47,901 nucleotides of DNA from Bacteroidales bacterium. Lineage in GTDB: Bacteria > Bacteroidota > Bacteroidia > Bacteroidales > UBA932. The position numbers and the translations under genes were made by a program. Location of the stretch: assembly GCA_017937885.1 (NCBI GenBank), contig JAGBCS010000054.1:1-47901 (forward strand), written 5' to 3'. Of the stretch, positions 43,172 to 47,901 are shown piece by piece (position 1 is the first letter of the stretch; each line of letters starts with the position of its first letter). A model generated the notes under the pieces. It saw nothing but the letters and a program-made list of their open reading frames with translations, did no database searches and was not told the origin of the DNA.

Positions 43172-44221
43172 ATGAAACTCTCACAATTCCAGTTCAATCT
43201 TCCGGCAGACAGGATCGCCGCAGAGCCGCCGAGATGGCGCGACGAGTGCAAGCTCATGGTACTTGACAGAAAGACCGGAGAAATCGAACACAAGCTCTTC
43301 AAGAACATCATCGACTATTTCGAAAAGGGTGACACTTTCGTCCTCAACGACACCAAGGTCTTCCCTGCAAGGCTTTACGGCAACAAGGAGAAGACAGGAG
43401 CAGATATCGAGGTGTTCCTCCTCAGAGAGCTCAACCGCGAACAGAGGCTCTGGGACGTCATCGTAGACCCTGCCAGAAAGATAAGGATCGGAAACAAGCT
43501 CTATTTCGGTGAGGATGAGAGCCTTGTGGCTGAAGTCATTGACAATACGACTTCAAGAGGACGTACCCTCCGCTTCCTTTTCGACGGAAACTACGAGGAC
43601 TTCAAGGAGACTCTTTTCGGTCTCGGACAGACTCCTGTACCTGACTGGGTGAAGAAGGAAGTCACCGAAGAGGACGCCGAGAACTTCCAGACCATCTTCG
43701 CCAGACATGAAGGAGCAGTATCCGCTCCAGCTGCAGGTCTCCATTTCAGCCGCGAGCTCTTCAACAGAATGATCCTCAAGGATATAAACAAGGCATTCAT
43801 CACCCTGCACATGGGTATCGGCCATTTCCGTGAAGTGGATGTCGAGGATCTCTCGAAGCATAAGATGGATTCCGAGAGGCTCATCATCACTGAAGAGGCC
43901 GCTGACCTCATAAACAGCACCAGGAAGAACGGACACAAGGTACTTGCTGTCGGCATCACCGTGATCCGCGGACTCGAGACATATGTAACGACAAACGACG
44001 AGGTGAACCCTTATGACGGATGGACCAACAAGTTCATATTCCCGCCTCACAGGTTCGCTGTTCCTGACGCGATCGTGTCCAACTTCCACCGTCCGGGCTC
44101 GACGATGCTCATGTCGGTAGCCGCATTCGGCGGTTACGAGAACGTCATGAAGGCATACAAGACTGCTCTTGAGATGGACTACAAGTTCGGTCCTTACGGA
44201 GATGCGCTCCTGATCATCTGA
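43172..44221 (+). CDS. queA: S-adenosylmethionine:tRNA ribosyltransferase-isomerase QueA
   Basis: QueA moves the ribosyl part of SAM to preQ1 in tRNA, making epoxyqueuosine. The 349-residue protein begins [20 protein letters not shown] and shows [17 protein letters not shown], then [18 protein letters not shown]. The later segments [13 protein letters not shown] and [18 protein letters not shown] are also typical. It has a 81-base AT-rich upstream region without a clear promoter match (a near-match with one base missing, TATTTTG, lies near 43143). An intrinsic terminator candidate follows at 44297-44330. Confidence 0.96.
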   Translation: MKLSQFQFNLPADRIAAEPPRWRDECKLMVLDRKTGEIEHKLFKNIIDYFEKGDTFVLNDTKVFPARLYGNKEKTGADIEVFLLRELNREQRLWDVIVDPARKIRIGNKLYFGEDESLVAEVIDNTTSRGRTLRFLFDGNYEDFKETLFGLGQTPVPDWVKKEVTEEDAENFQTIFARHEGAVSAPAAGLHFSRELFNRMILKDINKAFITLHMGIGHFREVDVEDLSKHKMDSERLIITEEAADLINSTRKNGHKVLAVGITVIRGLETYVTTNDEVNPYDGWTNKFIFPPHRFAVPDAIVSNFHRPGSTMLMSVAAFGGYENVMKAYKTALEMDYKFGPYGDALLII

Positions 44222-44236
44222 TGATCCGGTTCTCCT

Positions 44237-44290
44237 GATTATAAAAAAAGTGACATTTATATAAAAAAGAGAAAAATCTTTTTTATAATC
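44237..44290. repeat. AT-rich inverted repeat downstream of queA
   Basis: GATTATAAAAAAAG (44237-44250) and CTTTTTTATAATC (44278-44290) are 13-base inverted arms with one extra A in the left arm. The 27-base loop is also A-rich. It may be part of the transcription end of queA. Confidence 0.5.
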
Positions 44291-44296
44291 GGCAAC

Positions 44297-44330
44297 AAAT
44301 CGGCCTTCCAGCTTGACTGGGGGCCGATTT
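44297..44330 (+). terminator. Intrinsic terminator candidate after queA
   Basis: AAATCGGCC (44297-44305) pairs with GGCCGATTT (44322-44330). Inside, CCAG (44308-44311) pairs with CTGG (44317-44320) around loop CTTGA. TCGTTTAG follows, a short imperfect T-run. The hairpin overlaps the -33 box of the dprA promoter. Confidence 0.65.
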
Positions 44331-44343
44331 TCGTTTAGTTTTG
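44312..44343 (+). promoter_or_regulatory. Bacteroidetes-type promoter for dprA
   Basis: CTTG (44312-44315), a 20-base spacer and TAGTTTTG (44336-44343) fit the consensus. The dprA ATG is only five bases further, at the expected transcription start, so the message may be leaderless. Confidence 0.55.
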
Positions 44344-44348
44344 CCGTC

Positions 44349-45512
44349 ATGAAGAATTTTGAAGAGAAGAGCGCTCTATGCGCATTGAACAGGATCTTCG
44401 GCTTCGAACCGAAGATCGCCACAAGCCTTATATCGCACATCGGAAGCGCAGCTGGAGTCTTCCTCCTGGACTCCAGAGACAAGGACAGGCTGCTGGGGCC
44501 GTATTCGAAGCACAAGGGCCAGATCACGCATCAGGCCCTCGACAGCGCTGCGATGGAGCTGGCTGCTCTGGAAAGGGACGGGATATGCTTTGTCGGGATA
44601 ACGGAAGAAGAATATCCGGAACTCCTCAGGGATTGCGCAGACGCACCGGTCGGCCTTTATGTCCGCAGCGCCACACCGGTATCGGACCTGTTTGCTCCGA
44701 GGAGGCGCATTGCGGTCGTAGGAACCAGGGACATTTCTTCTTACGGAAGGGACTGGTGCGGCAGGATCGTACAGGGCCTTGCCGCCTCTCCGGCAAAACC
44801 GGTCGTCATCAGCGGCCTGGCTTTGGGAACGGACATATGCGCACACGTGGCGGCACTCGACTGCGGCCTGCCCACGATAGCGGTCATGGCGACCGGCCCC
44901 GAGACAGTCTACCCAAACAGGCACCAGTCATTCGCCGAAAGGATCGCGGCGTCGGAAGGGTCGGCACTGATCACCGACTATCCTCCGGGGACCGCACCTC
45001 TGGCCATCCATTTCCTCAGGCGCAACCGCATCATAGCCGGCCTGAGCGAAGCCGTGATCCTCGTGGAATCGAAGGCCAAGGGAGGCGGGATGATGACCTC
45101 GCGTCTCGCATCATCATACGGCCGCGAGGTCTACGCACTTCCCGGCAGGGCGGACGACATAAGGTCACAGGGCTGCAATCATCTCATCAGAGACAAGATC
45201 GCCGAACCGCTGACCTCGGTCCGCGACCTTGTCGAAGGGCTCAGGCTCGGCACTCTCCCCGAAGTCCGAAAGGTCAAGGACAAGGAACGTCTCACGGAAG
45301 TATACAAAGGAGCCGTCACGGATGAAAAGATAGGCATGATGGCCCATGTGATGAAGACCATAAGGAATGACAGAGACATATGCCTGGACGACCTTTCTGC
45401 GGCTTCCGGGCTGGATTATGCAGTTCTGTCAGAAATAGTGGGGATGCTTGAAATGGACGGCTTCATAACGATAGACCTTCTGCAACGCTGTTCGGTAGCT
45501 GCCGGCAGATGA
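44349..45512 (+). CDS. dprA: DNA-processing protein DprA
   Basis: DprA binds incoming single-stranded DNA and loads RecA during transformation. From the ATG at 44349 the protein has 387 residues. A helical N-terminal domain (about 1-70) precedes the Rossmann-like core (about 110-290). The core shows VVGTRDISSYGRDW, VVISGLALGTDICAH, ATGPETVYPNRHQSFAE, RNRIIAGLSEAVILVES and GGMMTSRLASSYGREVYALPG. A C-terminal winged helix covers about 325-387 (ICLDDLSAASGLDYAVLSEI). The in-frame start at 44313 was rejected because it lies inside the queA terminator and the promoter. Confidence 0.95.
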   Translation: MKNFEEKSALCALNRIFGFEPKIATSLISHIGSAAGVFLLDSRDKDRLLGPYSKHKGQITHQALDSAAMELAALERDGICFVGITEEEYPELLRDCADAPVGLYVRSATPVSDLFAPRRRIAVVGTRDISSYGRDWCGRIVQGLAASPAKPVVISGLALGTDICAHVAALDCGLPTIAVMATGPETVYPNRHQSFAERIAASEGSALITDYPPGTAPLAIHFLRRNRIIAGLSEAVILVESKAKGGGMMTSRLASSYGREVYALPGRADDIRSQGCNHLIRDKIAEPLTSVRDLVEGLRLGTLPEVRKVKDKERLTEVYKGAVTDEKIGMMAHVMKTIRNDRDICLDDLSAASGLDYAVLSEIVGMLEMDGFITIDLLQRCSVAAGR

Positions 45513-45571
45513 TCAGATGACAGACTGGCCATTTTTTGCCCCGCGTCTGGATGTCATTCCGATTATTTCAC

Positions 45572-45579
45572 TAAATTTG
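45572..45579 (+). promoter_or_regulatory. Possible -7 element for tatD-ansA
   Basis: TAAATTTG followed by C matches TAnnTTTG 28 bases before the ATG at 45607. No convincing -33 box was found at 19-22 bases. Confidence 0.4.
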
Positions 45580-45606
45580 CAGGATATGCATTCAGACTCG
45601 GGACAC

Positions 45607-46374
45607 ATGGAATTCATCGACACCCACGCACACCTCTACGACGAGGCATTCGCCGGCGAAGAGGATCTCGCGATCGCCCGCTCGGTTGAGGCCGGAGTGA
45701 GCAGGATCGTATTCCCTGACATCGATTCGCAGACACGCGACATGATGTTCTCCATAGCCGACAGGCATGAGGGGACGGTCTTCCCATGTCTCGGCCTGCA
45801 TCCCACTTCAGTAGGAGCGGACTGGAAGGAAGAATTGTCGAGGCTGGAGCCGTACCTGAAGCGCAGGATATGGGCCATCGGGGAAATCGGCATGGACTGC
45901 TACTGGTCGAAGGAATTCGTCAAGGAGCAGGAGACGGTATTCAGAAGCCAGCTCGAACTCGCCGACAGGCTCGACCTGCCTGTCATCATACATTCCAGAG
46001 AATCTACAGAGCTGATCATCAACATATTGAAGGATTGCAGACATCTCAACCTGCGCGGTGTCTTCCACGCCTACAGCGGGAGTATCGAGACCTTCCGGGA
46101 ACTCCAGAGACTGGGAGACTGGTACATCGGCATCGGAGGCGTACTGACATACAAGAAGGCTTCAATCGCCGAGACCGTACGCCAGATCCCGCTCGACAGG
46201 ATCCTTCTCGAGACCGACTCCCCATACCTTACTCCCGTCCCGCACCGCGGAAAAAGGAACGAAAGCAGCTATATCCCCCACATAGCGGAAAAACTGGCGG
46301 CACAGACAGGTGCAAGCCTCGAAGAAACAGCTCAGACCACAACCCAAAACGCCATAAAACTGTTCGGATTATGA
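45607..46374 (+). CDS. tatD: TatD-family metal-dependent DNase
   Basis: This 255-residue TIM-barrel hydrolase starts at the ATG at 45607 (MEFIDTHAHLYDEAF), where the HxH metal site opens the family fold. Further metal and active-site motifs are CLGLHPTSVG, IGEIGMDCYWSKEFVKEQE, LPVIIHSRES, GVFHAYSG and LLETDSPYLTPVPHRGKRNE. TatD enzymes act as 3'-5' exonucleases in DNA repair. The alternative ATG at 45586 is very close to the predicted transcription start, and the one at 45517 lies before it. It overlaps ansA by four bases. Confidence 0.93.
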   Translation: MEFIDTHAHLYDEAFAGEEDLAIARSVEAGVSRIVFPDIDSQTRDMMFSIADRHEGTVFPCLGLHPTSVGADWKEELSRLEPYLKRRIWAIGEIGMDCYWSKEFVKEQETVFRSQLELADRLDLPVIIHSRESTELIINILKDCRHLNLRGVFHAYSGSIETFRELQRLGDWYIGIGGVLTYKKASIAETVRQIPLDRILLETDSPYLTPVPHRGKRNESSYIPHIAEKLAAQTGASLEETAQTTTQNAIKLFGL

Positions 46375-47423
46375 CAAGCAACACGACGGAAAGAAGATCG
46401 GCCATCCTGCTCATATACACAGGCGGAACGATCGGAATGAAGGAGGATCCTCAGGTCGGCGCCCTCGTGCCGTTCGACTTCAGCCAGATTCTTGCGGAAG
46501 TGCCGGAGCTGGCCAAGTTCGCATACAGGATAGATTCATACACCTTCGACCCTCTCATTGACTCCTCCGACGTCGAGCCGTCCATCTGGATCTCGCTGGC
46601 AGGGCTGATCGAGGACCGTTACGATGACTACGACGGATTCGTGATCCTCCACGGCACGGACACCATGGCATATTCGGCCTCGACCCTCAGCTTCATGATC
46701 GAGGGGCTCACGAAACCAGTGATATTCACCGGCAGCCAGCTGCCGATAGGCATTCCCAGGACAGACGGCAAGGAGAACCTGATATCTGCAGTCGAGATCG
46801 CCGCAGCAAAAGACAGCGAAGGCCACGCCCTCGTTCCTGAGGTCTGCATATGCTTCGACAACGTGCTGATAAGGGGCAACCGCAGCAAGAAGATCAATTC
46901 GGACCACTTCAGGGCCTTCCGCTCGGAGAACCTCCCTCCTCTCGCAGAGGCCGGCATCAGCATAAGATACAACGAAGCCCTGATCAGAAAGCCTCAGCGA
47001 TGGGACGCAAGGCCGGTGTTCCATAAGGAGCTCGACACACGTGTCTCCATCCTCAAGATACATCCGGGCATAACCCCTGAAGTCGTGAGGAACATCCTGT
47101 GCGGTCCAGGGACGAGAGCCATAATCATCGAGACATACGGTGCCGGCAACGCTCCTTCGAAGGAGTGGTTCCTGTCAATCGTGAGGGAAGCATCCCGGAT
47201 GGGCAAGGTCATCCTCAATGTCACACAATGCATGGGAGGCAGTGTCAACATGGACATCTACGCCACGGGAAAAAGCCTGAAGGCTGCCGGGGTTTCAAAC
47301 GGATACGACAGCACAACGGAAAGCGCACTTGGCAAGCTCTTCCATCTTCTTGCCAGATGCAGTTCGGCCGAAGATGTGAAAACGGCTCTGGAAACGAATT
47401 TGCGTGGCGAAATATCAAAATAA
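46371..47423 (+). CDS. ansA: L-asparaginase, type I
   Basis: This 350-residue cytoplasmic-type asparaginase hydrolyses asparagine to aspartate and ammonia. The first catalytic Thr is in LLIYTGGTIGMKEDP and the second in VILHGTDTMAYSASTLSF. Other motifs are FTGSQLPIGIPRTDGKENL and FDNVLIRGNRSKKINSDHF. No signal peptide is seen, in keeping with type I. The ATG at 46371 overlaps the tatD stop (ATGA). The frame stays open upstream to 45786 but that part lies inside tatD and is not coding. No clear terminator was seen after it. Confidence 0.94.
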   Translation: MTSNTTERRSAILLIYTGGTIGMKEDPQVGALVPFDFSQILAEVPELAKFAYRIDSYTFDPLIDSSDVEPSIWISLAGLIEDRYDDYDGFVILHGTDTMAYSASTLSFMIEGLTKPVIFTGSQLPIGIPRTDGKENLISAVEIAAAKDSEGHALVPEVCICFDNVLIRGNRSKKINSDHFRAFRSENLPPLAEAGISIRYNEALIRKPQRWDARPVFHKELDTRVSILKIHPGITPEVVRNILCGPGTRAIIIETYGAGNAPSKEWFLSIVREASRMGKVILNVTQCMGGSVNMDIYATGKSLKAAGVSNGYDSTTESALGKLFHLLARCSSAEDVKTALETNLRGEISK

Positions 47424-47555
47424 ATATTGCCGTTTGGAAATAAATTGCTAAATTGCGCAGGATTTTGGGGGTGGTGTATTGCATCTATCCCGGAAACAAG
47501 ATATTAACTAATAACAAATCAATACTTTAAATTAATCAAACACACAAAAACAATT

Positions 47556-47901
47556 ATGAAAAAAATTTTCATGTTTTTGGCAGTAATGGGCGTTATGGCC
47601 TTTTCTGCACAGAACGCAGCAGCTCAGGACGAGCAGGCTGCTGAGCCAACAGCAACTGAGGAAGTAGCTGCTCCAGCTGAGAATCTCGAAGGACCTGAGG
47701 AGACTCCAATGCACCAGGCCCTCAAGACCAAGTTCATCGAAGGTGGTGCAGGCTTCATGGCTCTCGTTATCGCCTGCCTTATCCTCGGTCTCGCTCTCTG
47801 TATCGAGCGTATCCTTTACCTCGGTTTCTCAAAGACCAACACAAAGAGCCTCCTTACAAAGATCGAGAATGCTCTCCAGAACGGTGGTGTAGCTGCTGCT
47901 A
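47556..47901 (+). CDS. exbB: MotA/TolQ/ExbB proton channel protein, N-terminal part (partial)
   Basis: The gene runs off the right edge after 115 codons. It begins with a hydrophobic signal-like segment (KKIFMFLAVMGVMAFSAQ). An Ala/Glu/Pro-rich linker (about 24-50) follows, then a transmembrane helix (GFMALVIACLILGLALCIERI, about 66-86) of the kind that opens ExbB/TolQ channels. Channels of this family use the proton gradient to energise TonB- or Tol-dependent transport. The start of a TonB system operon is likely; the partners lie outside the window. The 132-base AT-rich upstream stretch ends in an A-rich leader common for strongly translated Bacteroidetes genes. Confidence 0.85.
   Translation, partial: MKKIFMFLAVMGVMAFSAQNAAAQDEQAAEPTATEEVAAPAENLEGPEETPMHQALKTKFIEGGAGFMALVIACLILGLALCIERILYLGFSKTNTKSLLTKIENALQNGGVAAA

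Noticed and set aside
43553..44527. Minus-strand open frame of 324 codons spanning queA, the intergenic terminator and dprA
   Set aside because: It crosses two well-identified genes and their signals and has no domain of its own.
45786..46370. Upstream extension of the ansA frame
   Set aside because: It lies within tatD in another frame and reads as low-complexity basic sequence; the ATG at 46371 overlaps the tatD stop and begins the enzyme.
1..47901. CRISPR arrays, insertion sequences, integrases, tRNA or rRNA genes
   Set aside because: No regular short repeats, transposase or integrase motifs, or RNA gene signatures were seen on reading the window.

Overview
The window looks like chromosomal DNA of a member of the order Bacteroidales. 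Three things point there: gene families largely confined to that group (Omp28-like lipoproteins, a DUF6029 barrel, a BT_3928-type DoxX protein, a Porin_10-type putative porin, DUF4988/BACON lipoproteins, a WbqC protein); many Cys-anchored lipoprotein signal peptides; and repeated promoter sequences of the Bacteroidetes type (TTTG, about 19-22 bases, TAnnTTTG). No rRNA, tRNA, CRISPR array, transposase or phage gene was recognised. Genes are tightly packed and no gene-free stretch exceeds about 150 bases.

Layout. 1-2850 (minus): rimP-nusA-infB translation/transcription operon, with infB cut by the window edge and interrupted by two in-frame stops. 2870-6418 (plus): lipid A genes lpxD, lpxC, lpxA and a wbqC-like gene; lpxC lacks the FabZ fusion usual in this phylum. 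6405-8204 (minus): S41 peptidase lipoprotein. 8271-18784 (minus): apparent operon tlpA - DUF6029 barrel - three Omp28-like thioredoxin-fold lipoproteins - two very large lipoproteins, with a promoter at its head and a strong intrinsic terminator at its end. 18827-25434 (minus): second operon with an 885-residue lipoprotein, a fourth Omp28-like lipoprotein, tmk, a DoxX/MauE-like membrane protein with a thioredoxin-like domain, and folP. 25450-31706: purB, a divIC/ftsB-like gene, a nucleotidyltransferase with a CPBP protease, yccF, and a MurU-like/AmgK-RapZ-like pair probably used in cell-wall sugar recycling. 31808-37722 (plus): NAD salvage genes pncB-pncA, then a putative porin and a MltF-like lytic transglycosylase. 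37724-42328 (minus): FtsX/LolE-type permease, TPR protein, RsmF-like RNA methyltransferase, SRPBCC protein, pyrE. 42479-47901 (plus): NUDIX, queA, dprA, tatD, ansA and the start of an exbB/tolQ-type gene.

The best candidate for an undescribed system is the pair of operons at 8.3-25.4 kb. Together they encode four paralogous outer-membrane-type lipoproteins, each with an Ig-like domain, a CxxC thioredoxin-fold domain and a conserved C-terminal cysteine motif, alongside a soluble TlpA, an outer-membrane barrel, a CGC-containing DoxX/MauE-like inner-membrane protein and three giant modular lipoproteins. This would fit an envelope thiol-redox or surface-protein assembly apparatus; that function is inference, not something the sequence proves.

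Other notable points are a hairpin that may be an attenuator in the rimP-nusA-infB leader, an AmgK-like kinase fused to a RapZ C-terminal domain, and several compact or overlapping promoter arrangements.
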